Origin: Actinomyces radicidentis | GTDB taxonomy: Bacteria > Actinomycetota > Actinomycetes > Actinomycetales > Actinomycetaceae | Length of the DNA stretch: 64,000 nucleotides | Reading direction: 5' to 3' | NCBI RefSeq assembly: GCF_001553565.1 | Contig: NZ_CP014228.1 | Coordinates: 930,001-994,000 of the forward strand | Part shown: positions 54,019 through 62,887 of the stretch, piece after piece | Layout: each line of letters begins with the position of its first letter | Numbering within the stretch: the stretch's first letter is position 1 | Notes under the pieces: model-generated | Seen by the model: only the letters and a program-made list of their open reading frames with translations | What the model was told of the DNA's origin: nothing | Database searches by the model: none | Program-made: the position numbers and the translations under genes

Positions 54019-54500
54019 GTGAGTCACGTCGTCATCCTGTCCGCCAGCCCCACCGCGCCGTCGCGCACCGACGTCCTGGCCGCGTGCGTGGCCGAGCAGC
54101 TCGAGGCCGCCGGGCACACGACGCGCACGATCACCCTGCGCGACCTGTCCGCCGAGCCTCTGCTGCGCGCCCGGGCGAGCGACCCGGCGATCGCCGAGGC
54201 CCTCGAGGCGGTGACCTCGACGGAGGCCGTCGTGGTCGCCTCGCCGACCTTCAAGGCCTCCTACTCGGGGCTGCTCAAGGTCTTCGTCGACCTGCTGCCC
54301 ATGGACACGCTCATCGGCACGCCCGTGCTGCCGCTGCTCCAGGGCGGGTCGGCGGCGCACGTCCTGGCGCTGGCGACCGGCCTCAAGCCACTGCTGGCGA
54401 CCATCGGCGCGACGCACATCGCCGCCGCGCGATTCGCCCTCTCCTCCGGGATCCGCCCGGCGGCGCCCACGGCTACACGGACTACCCGACCGCGCGCTGA
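54019..54500 (+). pseudogene. NADPH-dependent FMN reductase (SsuE/MsuE-like), frame disrupted near the 3' end
   Basis: GTG 54019 opens a flavodoxin-like reductase: VVILSASPTAPSRTDVLA (phosphate-binding loop), VVASPTFKASYSGLLKVFVDLLP and LPLLQGGSAAHVLALATGLKPLLATIGA. These supply reduced FMN to monooxygenases such as sulfonate desulfonation enzymes. The reading frame loses its codon bias near 54460. In the -1-type frame the next 12 codons are all G/C-ending and give AHGYTDYPTAR before TGA 54498-54500. The original frame runs on to 54894 through a repeat. A one-base indel around 54455-54465 (or a 3' deletion) therefore probably breaks the gene. Family is clear; the damage could be an assembly error. 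Confidence 0.7.
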
Positions 54501-54568
54501 GGTCGGCCGCCCGCGACCGAGCGGCTGCCTCGGTCAGCGGGCCGCCGGGACCTCCCGCCGCCCAGGGA

Positions 54569-54690
54569 TGGTCGGTTCTCGCACTTTCAGAGGTCTTTCT
54601 GCGCCGCAGCCGCGACAGGTTCCGCAGAATTCCGCGGATCACCGCCGGGGCGAGCGCCTGAGGTGGTTCAGAAAGTGCGAGAACCGACCA
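54569..54690. repeat. long inverted repeat with perfect 20-bp arms
   Basis: TGGTCGGTTCTCGCACTTTC (54569-54588) and its exact reverse complement (54671-54690) enclose 82 bases. Interior bases 54621-54646 resemble the interior of the 53779 element (about 21 of 27 match by eye), although the arms differ. It lies between the damaged FMN reductase and the MATE gene ends, so it could also stop transcription from both sides. Confidence 0.8.
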
Positions 54691-54728
54691 CGCTGCCGAC
54701 GCCCAGCAGCCCGGCCAGACCCCGCGCC

Positions 54729-56189
54729 TCAGCCGTCGAGTCTCCGAGCCCTCTGGCCGCGCCCCGCACGCCCACCGCGGCGCGCACGCCCGCGCCCGGG
54801 CAGCCGCGGCCGGCGGCGCACCACCGGGCCGGGCCGGGCCTGCGCGGCGGCGAGGGCGTCGTCGTCGAGGAGCCGGGACCGCACGCGCAGGTAGGAGGGC
54901 AGGAGGAGGGCGACGGCGCCGGCCCAGGCGAGGGGGGAGGCGGCGGCCACTCCCATGAAGCCGATGATCCCGCCGAGCCAGACGGCGGCGAGGACGCGCA
55001 GGACGAGCTCGACCGAGCCGGACCAGAAGGGGGCGCGCATGCGGCCGAGGCCCTGGAGGGCGCCGCGGGCGACGAAGAGGACGCCGAGGATCCAGTAGGT
55101 CAGCGCCCACAGCTCGACGGCGTGGGCGGACAGGTCGACGACGGTGGGGTCGGCGTCGCCGATGGAGAGGTGGACGAGGGGCCTGTTGGCCAGGACGAGC
55201 AGAATGCCGAGGATGACGGCCTCGGTGATGACCATGCGGAAGGCCTGGCTGACACCGGCGCGGACGCGCGCGAGGTCGCGGGCGCCCCAGTTCTGGGCGA
55301 CGTAGGTGGAGACGGCCACCTCCATGCCGATGAGGAAGGTGACGGCGAGGCCGTCGACGCGGGAGGCGGTGGTGAAGGCGGCGACGGACTCGGAGCCGAG
55401 GGTGTTGAGCCGGATCTGGACGGCGACGCCGCCGAGGGCGGTGATGGAGGCCTGGAAGCCGAGGGGGACGCCAAGGCCGAGGTGGTGGCTGAGCTGCTCG
55501 CGGGTGACGCGCCAGTCGTCACGGCTCAGGTGGAAGATCGGGAAGCGTCTGCTGATCCACCACAGGCACAGGAGGGCGGAGACGGTCTGGGCGGCGGCGG
55601 TCGCGAATCCGGCGCCGGCGACGCCCATGCGGAGGGCGCCGATGAGCACGAAGTCCAGGACGATGTTGAGGGCGGCGGAGACGGCGAGGAAGTAGAGCGG
55701 GGTGCGGGAGTCGCCGACGGCTCGGAGGATCACCGAGAGGTAGTTGAAGGCGATGACGGCGACCATGAACAGGAAGCTGATGAAGCCGAAGGTGGCGGCG
55801 TCGTCCATGAGCTCGGCCGGGGTGCGCAGGAGCGTGAGGAGGTGCCGGATGAGGAGGGTGCCGATGAGGGTGAGGATGACGGTGAGGCCGAGGCTGATCC
55901 AGGCGCCGACGCCGACGGAGCGTCGGACGGCGGCCTCGTCCTTGGCGCCGTAGGCCTGGGCGATGGGGATGGCGAGGCCGGCGGTCATGCCCCAGGAGAA
56001 GCCGGTGATGAGCCAGACGAGGACGCCGGTGGCGCCGACGGCGGCGAGCGGGAGGACGCCGACGAAGCGGCCGACGACGACGGTGTCGGCGAGCTGGTAG
56101 CCCTGCTGGACCATGTTGCCCAGGACCAGGGGGATGGAGAAGGCGAGGATGGCGCGCCAGGGCGAGCCCTGGGTGAGCGTGTTGGGCAT
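54729..56189 (-). CDS. MATE family multidrug/cation antiporter
   Basis: The 486-residue polytopic protein has about 12 helices in two homologous halves and the MATE layout: LVLGNMVQQGYQLADTVVVGRFVGVLPLAAVGATG in helices 1-2, SWGMTAGLAIPIAQAYGAKDEAAVRRSV, and in the second half LNTLGSESVAAFTTASRVDGLA with TYVAQNWGARDLARVRAGVSQAF. MATE proteins export cationic drugs or metabolites with Na+ or H+. ATG 56189 was chosen because homology starts there and AGGA lies just upstream. The C-terminus is an unusual Arg/Gly/Pro-rich tail of about 40 residues. It is divergent from the PH-domain gene. Confidence 0.92.
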   Translation of the reverse strand: MPNTLTQGSPWRAILAFSIPLVLGNMVQQGYQLADTVVVGRFVGVLPLAAVGATGVLVWLITGFSWGMTAGLAIPIAQAYGAKDEAAVRRSVGVGAWISLGLTVILTLIGTLLIRHLLTLLRTPAELMDDAATFGFISFLFMVAVIAFNYLSVILRAVGDSRTPLYFLAVSAALNIVLDFVLIGALRMGVAGAGFATAAAQTVSALLCLWWISRRFPIFHLSRDDWRVTREQLSHHLGLGVPLGFQASITALGGVAVQIRLNTLGSESVAAFTTASRVDGLAVTFLIGMEVAVSTYVAQNWGARDLARVRAGVSQAFRMVITEAVILGILLVLANRPLVHLSIGDADPTVVDLSAHAVELWALTYWILGVLFVARGALQGLGRMRAPFWSGSVELVLRVLAAVWLGGIIGFMGVAAASPLAWAGAVALLLPSYLRVRSRLLDDDALAAAQARPGPVVRRRPRLPGRGRARRGGRAGRGQRARRLDG

Positions 56190-56425
56190 GGTTCCTGTGA
56201 GAGACGGGTGCGGGGTGCGGTCGGCCGACGACGGCGGTGGCGTCAGTGCGGCGGGGCTGATTTTACGGGGCGGTCGGTTCGGCGGGTAAAGGGCCGACGA
56301 GGTGTGCCGGGACATGCGGCGGGACGAAGGCTGACGGCGACTCAGCGGGAGATCTGGGCGCGCCTCCACTGGCATCCGAATTTCCAGGTCATCATGTGCC
56401 TCCACCCTCAAGGAAGAAGGACCTC

Positions 56426-56803
56426 ATGCCCGCAGAACTCGACGCCGTCGCCAGTTGGATCTTCCAGGCGGAGTGCCCGATCCCGAATGACGTCGGCCCG
56501 CTCCTGGTCCAGGGAGAGCGCCCCGTCACCGCCTACAAGACCTTCCGCGACTCGGCGATCTTCACGGACCGTCGACTCATCGTCCGCGACGCGCAGGGGA
56601 TCACCGGCAAGAAGGTGGAGCTCTACTCGCTTCCGTACTCCGCCATCAACATGTGGTCGAGCGAGAACGCGGGCACGTTCGACCTCGACGCCGAGCTCGA
56701 GCTGTGGACGCGCGCCGGCCACATCAAGATCAAGCTCGGCCGAGGCGTCGACGTGCGCCGGCTCGACCTGCTCATCTCGACGATGGTCCTCGGCCGCGTC
56801 TGA
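56426..56803 (+). CDS. bacterial PH-domain protein (bPH_1/YvbH-like)
   Basis: The 125-residue protein is almost entirely one bacterial PH domain of the bPH_1 family. Typical signatures are AIFTDRRLIVRDAQGITGKKVELYSLPYSAINMWS and NAGTFDLDAELELWTRAGHIKIKLGRGVD, followed by the helix VRRLDLLISTMVL. Such proteins are cytosolic, of unknown function, and often found near membrane or stress genes. ATG 56426 has AGAAGGAC close upstream; an earlier in-frame ATG lacks this. Copy B of the candidate structured RNA follows 52 bases after the stop on the same strand. Confidence 0.88.
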   Translation: MPAELDAVASWIFQAECPIPNDVGPLLVQGERPVTAYKTFRDSAIFTDRRLIVRDAQGITGKKVELYSLPYSAINMWSSENAGTFDLDAELELWTRAGHIKIKLGRGVDVRRLDLLISTMVLGRV

Positions 56804-56854
56804 ACAGCCGGCGCCGTACAGGCACCTCTCGCCACCACCGACCACCACATGGCC

Positions 56855-57112
56855 GCTTCACAGGTTCACCCCGGGCGACCTCCCAGGGGCGGTGGCTTAC
56901 ATAGTTCCTGCCGCCGGACGGAACAGGCAGCGAGGGTTGGGGAACCCGATGACCTGTCCAGACCGAGAGGGCACGGGTCCTAGGGAGCTCGGGCTCCTCG
57001 CTCTGGCGAAGGAGACAGGCACCTGCCGGGTCTGGGAGCCCCGCAGCGAGTCGCCCCGACGACGAAGGCCCGCGGGCCCGGAGAGACAACCGGGCACGCG
57101 GGCCGCGTCATG
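56855..57112 (+). ncRNA. candidate structured RNA element, copy B
   Basis: This copy is about 257 bases and differs from copy C at roughly 15 positions by eye. Paired segments: GTTCC/GGAAC and, crossing it, CTGCC/GGCAG (a possible pseudoknot); GGGTT/AACCC; GGAGCT/GGCTCC with a G-U pair only if read on the plus strand; CTCCTCGC/GCGAAGGAG; and a terminal GGCCCGC/GCGGGCC plus GCCCGG/CCGGGC hairpin. It lies between convergent genes, so it is not a leader of a downstream gene. The terminal hairpin may also terminate both neighbours. Confidence 0.62.
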
Positions 57113-57145
57113 TCTGAGGCAGTACCGACTCATCCCCTGATGCTG

Positions 57146-58864
57146 TCAGGGCGCGAGGAGGTAGCGGCGGTTCTTGCTCTGCGGTGGCGCGGTCGCCTGG
57201 ATGAGTCCCGCCGCGACGAGGTCGCGGAGGACTGGACGGAGGGCCGACACCGACTTTCCCGTCAGTTCGGCGATCTCACGGACGGAACGCGGGACGACGG
57301 CGTCGAGCACCGCGAGGACGGAGTGCTGCGCGCTCGTCATCACGATCGTCCGCTCGAGGTCCGCGAGAACGTACGGTCCGTCGTTGATCCCGATCAGGAG
57401 CCCGTCACCGAGCAGACGGCCGAGGACGTCTCGGCAGTCGTCTGAGTCGAGCCCGAGGTTGCTGCGCAGATCTGCGACCGTGACGTGGCCCGTCGTCTTC
57501 GCGAGGGCGAGCGCCGACCGCTCCTCTGGCCTCCGGTCAACGTCGCCGGGCAGACCCTCGAGCCAGGTCTCCATCTCGGGGTCGAGGAGTCCGAAGCGGT
57601 CCAGCCGCACGATCACGTGACCGATGGTCGAGGAGGCGTAGCTCGGAGCCGGGAGCCCATGCTGGCGCATCGCGTGGATCATCCGTGGGATACCGGATCC
57701 CTGCGTCTCGGCCAGGCTTGAGCGGCTACCAGGGATCCGGGCGTCCCCGAGGAGCTTTGCGAGGACCTCGTTGCGCTTCGCGGAGCGCCCCTCGGCGACG
57801 TTGTCCTTGGTGCGGTCACCCCAGAAGCCGCCTGGGTTGATGACCTCGACACGGTCGGGGTAGACGTCGACGGCGACCTGCTGCCCGCGCACGGCAGCGG
57901 AGTAGTCCCTGTGCATGACGGCGTTGACGATGGCTTCGCGGAGGACCTCCGCGGGGATCTCTGGGACGTCCGTACCTCCGAGCCCGTCGACGACGCGCCG
58001 GGTGCGCAGGTTCTTGAGGACCGTGTCGACGGCGTCGCGGACGGCGACCGGGAGGGGGCCGTCGCAGACGCGGCGGTCGAGGAACCGTGTGGTGCCATCG
58101 AGGGACTTCTCCGCACCCGGGTGCACGGTGACGTCGATGGTGAGCTGGGGATAGTCCTGCTGCGGATAGGCGGCGAGGGCGAGGCATCCCGCGAGGGTGA
58201 GTCGGTGGTCCTCCGCCAGGACGTTGAGGCGACGGAGGGCACCGGTGCGGTCTGTCGGCGCGATGCCGTCGAGCGCCCGGGAGGAGCGTTCTCTGAGCGC
58301 GCTCACGAGGTCGGCGACGAGTGCCTCGTCCAGGTCGTCGGCGGTGAGGCTCGGGACGGTGCCCCGGTCCGTGTCGTCTGGCTGAAGGCGGCTGGACAGA
58401 AGGTAGATCTCGTAGGCGGTGAGGTGCCTGTCCGCGTCGCCGACGCGGGTGTAGCTGCCGGCGGTGACGCCCTGGGCGAGGACGTAGCAGGGCAGGTGGA
58501 CGCCGGGCTTCTCCCTGAGCGGGTGGATGCGGAGGAGGACGACGTCGGCGCCGTCGACATGCCGTCGTTCAAGGTCGACGTCTGGGAGGGGCTGCACCTT
58601 GGGGTGCGCCCCTGGGGCCTCGTCGAGGCCTGAGCGCACCTCGTCGAGGATCTTGGTGGCGTCGAAGCCCTCGGCGGGAGCGAAGTGGTCCTTCTCGGCG
58701 AGGCCGAGGATGACGAGGCCGCCCTCCGTGTTGGCGAATGCCGACACTGAGGGCCAGAGGTCCTTGGGCACCTTGGTCGCGGCGGACTTGACCTCGACGA
58801 GGTGGTCGTCAGCGCCTTGGCGCCGCAACCGGCGCACGATCTCCTCGAGCTCACTATCAGTCAC
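57146..58864 (-). CDS. AlbA_2/Schlafen-type ATP-binding transcriptional regulator
   Basis: The 572-residue protein has an N-terminal AlbA_2 (Schlafen) domain: HLVEVKSAATKVPKDLWPSVSAFANTEGGLVILGLAE. A central region leads to an HATPase_c_4-type domain (PAEVLREAIVNAVMHRDYS, then VEVINPGGFWG and ETQGSGIPRM). Two winged-helix segments lie at the C-terminus (VTVADLRSNLGLDSDDCRDVLGRLL; SVREIAELTGKSVSALRPVLRDLVAAGL). Such proteins act as DNA-binding regulators or in stress and defence contexts. GTG 58864 is preferred over GTG 58894: TATAGT lies six bases before it and the upstream region is a dense AGTGA operator array. GC content is visibly lower than in the flanking genes, suggesting transfer. RNA-like copies B and C flank it as direct repeats. 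Confidence 0.85.
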   Translation of the reverse strand: MTDSELEEIVRRLRRQGADDHLVEVKSAATKVPKDLWPSVSAFANTEGGLVILGLAEKDHFAPAEGFDATKILDEVRSGLDEAPGAHPKVQPLPDVDLERRHVDGADVVLLRIHPLREKPGVHLPCYVLAQGVTAGSYTRVGDADRHLTAYEIYLLSSRLQPDDTDRGTVPSLTADDLDEALVADLVSALRERSSRALDGIAPTDRTGALRRLNVLAEDHRLTLAGCLALAAYPQQDYPQLTIDVTVHPGAEKSLDGTTRFLDRRVCDGPLPVAVRDAVDTVLKNLRTRRVVDGLGGTDVPEIPAEVLREAIVNAVMHRDYSAAVRGQQVAVDVYPDRVEVINPGGFWGDRTKDNVAEGRSAKRNEVLAKLLGDARIPGSRSSLAETQGSGIPRMIHAMRQHGLPAPSYASSTIGHVIVRLDRFGLLDPEMETWLEGLPGDVDRRPEERSALALAKTTGHVTVADLRSNLGLDSDDCRDVLGRLLGDGLLIGINDGPYVLADLERTIVMTSAQHSVLAVLDAVVPRSVREIAELTGKSVSALRPVLRDLVAAGLIQATAPPQSKNRRYLLAP

Positions 58865-58865
58865 G

Positions 58866-58963
58866 CACTCACTATATGTCAGTGACGGAGTCACTTTCTA
58901 CAGTGACTGCATCACTTCATATAGTGAGGCGTAAGTAATGTTCAGTGACTCCGGAGTGACGAG
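58866..58963 (-). promoter_or_regulatory. AGTGA/TCACT operator array upstream of the AlbA_2 regulator
   Basis: CTCACTATATG (58868-58878) and CATATAGTGAG (58918-58928) form an 11-bp inverted repeat. Between and beyond them AGTGA or TCAC(T) motifs recur about every 8-12 bases (near 58881, 58891, 58902, 58912, 58943, 58955). The predicted minus-strand -10 TATAGT (58876-58871) lies inside the proximal arm. An array this dense around its own promoter suggests autoregulation by the encoded HTH protein. Confidence 0.65.
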
Positions 58964-59011
58964 AATGCCCGCAGCAGCCGCCGCCGCCGGCAACGGCTGA
59001 GCGCACACGCT

Positions 59012-59268
59012 CTTCACAGGTTCGCCCCGGGTGACCTCTCAGGGGCGGTGGCTTACATAGTTCCTGCCGCCGGACGGAACAGGCAGCGAGGGTTGGGGAA
59101 CCCGATGAGCTGTCCAGACCGAGAGGGCACGGGTCCTAGGGAGCCCGGGTTCCTCGCTCTGGCGAAGGAGGCAGGCACCTGCCGGGTTTGGGAGCTTCGC
59201 AGCCAGTCGCCCCGACGACGAAGGCCCGCGGGCCCGGAGAGACAACCGGGCACGCGGGCTTCGTCATG
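59012..59268 (+). ncRNA. candidate structured RNA element, copy C
   Basis: Nearly identical to copy B and in the same direction, 2.16 kb away. Changes keep helices: GGAGCC/GGTTCC here (one G-U pair on the plus strand) for GGAGCT/GGCTCC in B, and GGCAG-GCAC-CTGCC is a perfect hairpin. It lies between the promoter of the AlbA_2 gene and the end of the helicase gene, both on the minus strand, so nothing downstream is in its sense direction. Its final hairpin could terminate helicase transcription from the other side. Confidence 0.62.
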
Positions 59269-59279
59269 CCTAGCGACCG

Positions 59280-62200
59280 TCAGTGCACGCTCGCCGCTGC
59301 GAACACCTCAGCCGGCATCGGCACGCGTAACTGCCAGTCGAACTCGATGGGCCGGCTGCCCTCATGGCGGAGGTAGTCAACGGACCCAAGGCAGAGGTAC
59401 GGCGCCGCGGTCCCCATGTCACTGCGCTTCTCATCGCGCACGAAGAGCAGGACCTCGCTTTCCCGCTCCCGGTGATGGATGTACCGCTGCCCGACAGGCG
59501 AGTCCGCAGCGGTCGTGGACTGGGACTCCCAGTGGAAGACCTCCGGTGAGATCGCGACGTCGTGGTACATGGTCGTCGGCGAGTAGTTCTTCTCGTTCTT
59601 CTTGAGGGTCACGAGGAAGACGTCGGTCTGAAGCGACTCACTGAAGAACACTCCCTCACGGAGGGAGTCCGGCCGGCGATCGAAGCCTGCGTAGTGCATG
59701 CCGACGACAATCTCCTCGCGCGAGTAGTGCGCGTGCGCACGAAGCACCTCACGACCAAGTCGACCAGCGATAGGGACCGAGACACGTTCGATCTGACTTT
59801 CCGCTACGTCGAGGACGTCGAGGAACTCCATGCAGGCGCCAGGCTCTTCGCGCAGGGCAGCCAGCGCCTCCTCGACTGTCGTGAACCCGCCACCCGACGG
59901 CCAGATGGAGAAGACCAGCATCAGCACCAACGTCTGCTCCTCAGGAGTCAACGACTCGTAGGGCGGGAGCGATCCATCGAGGGCAGCACGGTAGATCCGG
60001 AGCCGCTCAGGATCATCGACGCACGCCAGAGCACGGGAGCGATGAATGATGTCGCGATGCCGCGGTCCCTCCTCAACGGTGACGACGTCGGCGTCACGCT
60101 GCACGTCGAACCACGACCACTTCGCGTTCTTCAGCACCACAGACAGGTCCCACTGCGTCTCCTCCAGGAAGCGCACCAGCGTAGGCCGTCCACTCCGCTC
60201 CACCATCGTTCGAAGCTCAGCGACGACCGTCGCGCGCCTGGGCGAGATCTGTTCCTTGAGGTTCGCGAGGACTGCCTGCTGCGAAGCCTCGTCGAGCTCG
60301 ATCTCCGTGCCGGGCGGCAGATACGAGAAGCCATGGCGAACACCGTCGTCCAGTGCGCGACGCGAGGCCCCGGTCAGCGCGCGGTACTTCGCCTCAAACT
60401 TGAACCTCGTGTTCTGCAAACCGACAAAGTCGAGGGCAGTCAGCACGGCCTTGTCGGCCGCCTTCCGCAGGCCCCGCCCCAACTGCTGGAGGAAGATCGT
60501 CGCGGACTCCGTGGGACGGAGGAAGAGAACGGTGTCGATTTCAGGCAGGTCGACGCCTTCGTTGTAGAGGTCCACTGTGAAGATCGCGGCCAGCTCGTGC
60601 CGACCAAGCCGCGCGAGCGCATCCTCACGAACAGCATCAGGCGACTGCCCCGTGACGGCGATAGCAGGAAGGCCTGCCGCAGTGAAGACCTCGGCCATGT
60701 ACGCGGCGTGCTGGACGCTGACGCAGAAACCGAGCGCTCGCATCTGCCGAGGGTTAAGGATCTTCTGGCGCACCTGTTCGAGAATCAGGCCACTGCGGGC
60801 ACGATTGTTGACGTAGAGCTGCGTCAGTTCACGCTCGTCATACCGCCCTCGCGACCAGGTCAGCCTCCGCAGGTCAGTGTTGTCAGAGATTGCGAAGTAG
60901 TGGAAGGGCGTGAGGAGGTCGGCCTCAAGGGCATCCCAGAGACGGATCTCCGCGGCAGTGTGCCCGTCGAAGAACTCGTCACGGACATTGATGCCATCGG
61001 TGCGCTCAGGCGTCGCCGTCATACCGACGAGTTCGGCAGGAAGGAAGTAGTCGAGGATTCGCCGATAGGTCGCGGCCTCGGCATGATGGAACTCGTCGAC
61101 GACGATGATCGAGAACTGCGTCGGATCGAACTGGTCTAGGTTGCGCGACAGCGTCTGGACCGTCGCGAAGACATGGTTCCAGTGCGTCGGCTTGAAGCCG
61201 TTGACGTACTTCTCACCGAAGCTTCCCTCCTTGAGGACAGCGCGGAAGGTGGCCCGAGCGTGGTTGAGGATCTCCTCACGGTGGGCGAGGAAGAGAAACG
61301 TCGGCTGCGAACCCCCATTGGCCCGGACCGCGTTGCGGTAGTCGAAGGCCGCGATGACCGTCTTGCCGGTTCCCGTCGCCGCCACGATCAGATTGCGATG
61401 CCGGCCGTGCAGCGTCCGCTCGACCTCGAGCTGCTCCAGCACCTTCACCTGGTGCGGGTACGGCTCCACATCGAGACCAGACACCGAGGCGACACCGCTG
61501 TCGGTCCGCCCCCGATTGCGACCACGTGCGAGCGCGGCGTCGACCTTCGCAGCGTCACGCTCAGGGTCGTAGTCGACGTAACTCGGATCGTTCCAGTAGG
61601 ACTCGAAGGTGCGCTCAAACTTGGTGAGGAGCGAGCCGGTCTGCTGCTTCGAAAGCCGGACATTCCACTCGACGCCGTCGAGCATCGCCGGCACCGAGAG
61701 GTTCGAGGAGCCGACGTAGGCCGTGTTCCATCCGCTCGCGCGGTGGAAGTACCACGACTTGGCGTGGAGTCGCGTGCGATCGACGTCGTACTGAATCTTG
61801 ACCTCGGCACCGAACTCGCGGACAAGCCGGTCGAGGGCAGGACGCTCCGTAGCGCCGATGTACGTCGTCGTGATGACTCGGAACCTGCCACCGCGGCGCT
61901 TGAGAGCGCGAAGTTCCTCGTCGAGGAGTCGTAGGCCGCTCCACTTCACGAAGGCGCAGAGCAGGTCGACGGAATCGGCCGAGGCAAGTTCCGCGCGGAT
62001 CTCGCTCGCCAGGGACGGGTCATGCCGCGCATTCGTCAACAAGGCAGCGTCGTTGAGCGGGGTCTGCGGGCGCGTCCTCACGTACGACTCGTCAATGACG
62101 GCGCGCGTGGGCGTGACGGCAAGGACCTCGGAAGGCTTGCCTGCTGGCACTTCCCCAGGCTCACCGATGACCTCGAGGATCCGGCGGACCGACTCAACGC

Positions 62201-62405
62201 GCGCCTCATCCTTGAGACCGTCCAGATGACGGGCCACGAGCGTACCGACATGCCGCGAGAGCCGTTCGGGCACCTCGGCGTCGTCGATCTGGGCCACCAG
62301 CGGCGTGACGTCGTCGCCATACCGAGCGAGTTCGCGCTCCAGGGCGGTGGTGAGCACTCGCTGTGTCACGCCAATGGGAACGCCACTGGCCGAATTGCTC
62401 GTCAT
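59280..62405 (-). CDS. PLD-nuclease-like / DEAD-DEAH helicase / DUF3427 fusion
   Basis: The 1041-residue multidomain protein has three parts. A phospholipase D-like domain (about 110-285) carries RLHAKSWYFHR and GSSNLS, a single HxK half-site. An SF2 helicase (about 320-700) has Walker A AATGTGKT (K348), Walker B DEFHHAEA, motif III MTATPERTD and motif VI QQLGRGLR. A C-terminal DUF3427-type region ends in VPMPAEVFAAASV. This architecture is found in defence islands and mobile regions and probably acts on foreign DNA or RNA, but no mechanism is established from sequence. ATG 62405 is taken; TAGCTT lies seven bases upstream. GC content is lower than in flanking housekeeping genes. Confidence 0.88.
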   Translation of the reverse strand: MTSNSASGVPIGVTQRVLTTALERELARYGDDVTPLVAQIDDAEVPERLSRHVGTLVARHLDGLKDEARVESVRRILEVIGEPGEVPAGKPSEVLAVTPTRAVIDESYVRTRPQTPLNDAALLTNARHDPSLASEIRAELASADSVDLLCAFVKWSGLRLLDEELRALKRRGGRFRVITTTYIGATERPALDRLVREFGAEVKIQYDVDRTRLHAKSWYFHRASGWNTAYVGSSNLSVPAMLDGVEWNVRLSKQQTGSLLTKFERTFESYWNDPSYVDYDPERDAAKVDAALARGRNRGRTDSGVASVSGLDVEPYPHQVKVLEQLEVERTLHGRHRNLIVAATGTGKTVIAAFDYRNAVRANGGSQPTFLFLAHREEILNHARATFRAVLKEGSFGEKYVNGFKPTHWNHVFATVQTLSRNLDQFDPTQFSIIVVDEFHHAEAATYRRILDYFLPAELVGMTATPERTDGINVRDEFFDGHTAAEIRLWDALEADLLTPFHYFAISDNTDLRRLTWSRGRYDERELTQLYVNNRARSGLILEQVRQKILNPRQMRALGFCVSVQHAAYMAEVFTAAGLPAIAVTGQSPDAVREDALARLGRHELAAIFTVDLYNEGVDLPEIDTVLFLRPTESATIFLQQLGRGLRKAADKAVLTALDFVGLQNTRFKFEAKYRALTGASRRALDDGVRHGFSYLPPGTEIELDEASQQAVLANLKEQISPRRATVVAELRTMVERSGRPTLVRFLEETQWDLSVVLKNAKWSWFDVQRDADVVTVEEGPRHRDIIHRSRALACVDDPERLRIYRAALDGSLPPYESLTPEEQTLVLMLVFSIWPSGGGFTTVEEALAALREEPGACMEFLDVLDVAESQIERVSVPIAGRLGREVLRAHAHYSREEIVVGMHYAGFDRRPDSLREGVFFSESLQTDVFLVTLKKNEKNYSPTTMYHDVAISPEVFHWESQSTTAADSPVGQRYIHHRERESEVLLFVRDEKRSDMGTAAPYLCLGSVDYLRHEGSRPIEFDWQLRVPMPAEVFAAASVH

Positions 62406-62453
62406 GCCGGGCAAGCTACCAGCGAGCTACGACGCGATTGGGAGGCTCAAGCC

Positions 62454-62878
62454 ATGACCTCCTTCCTCCAGAAGCCACTGCTCGACCCCACCCGGCGCGC
62501 GATGCTCGACCGCGCTCGGGAACTCTCACGAATGCTCGAGGACGCGTGGAACCCCGCGCCGATCCAGGATGACGTGACCCTCCTGGCCGCGGATCTTCTC
62601 GATGCACACGCGGACACGGGGATCGAACTCGATTCCTGGCCGCGCGCTCTGGAGGTCGTGAACAATGCGGTGCTCGCGGACACCCGCGCCGCTCGTCTGC
62701 TTCCAACCAGCCTTCGCACGCAGGCCGGCTTCACCATCCTCGGCACCTGGGCGGACTCCCCACCCAGCCTCTCGCCGTCGTCGCCGGACGCCAGGCCGTC
62801 GACACCGCCGTCGGCGTTTGGCAGCGGCAGGTCAGCGCCGCCAACGCAGCCGAAGCGGCGCGGATCGCCCTCACCTGA
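62454..62878 (+). pseudogene. small unknown gene with a probable frameshift
   Basis: ATG 62454 has GGAGG nine bases upstream, divergent from the helicase gene with 48 bases between starts. The first 99 codons look coding (FLQKPLLDPTRRAMLDRARELSRML, then SWPRALEVVNNAVLADTRAARLL). Around 62748-62756 the coding signature moves to another frame, which reads TQPLAVVAGRQAVDTAVGVW and ends in QVSAANAAEAARIALT at TGA 62876-62878. The original frame becomes Pro/Ser-rich and continues to 62945. A one-base deletion (or two-base insertion) would explain this. Intact length would be about 141 residues. I do not recognise the family; proximity to the helicase suggests a shared origin. Confidence 0.55.
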
Positions 62879-62887
62879 ACGCACACC

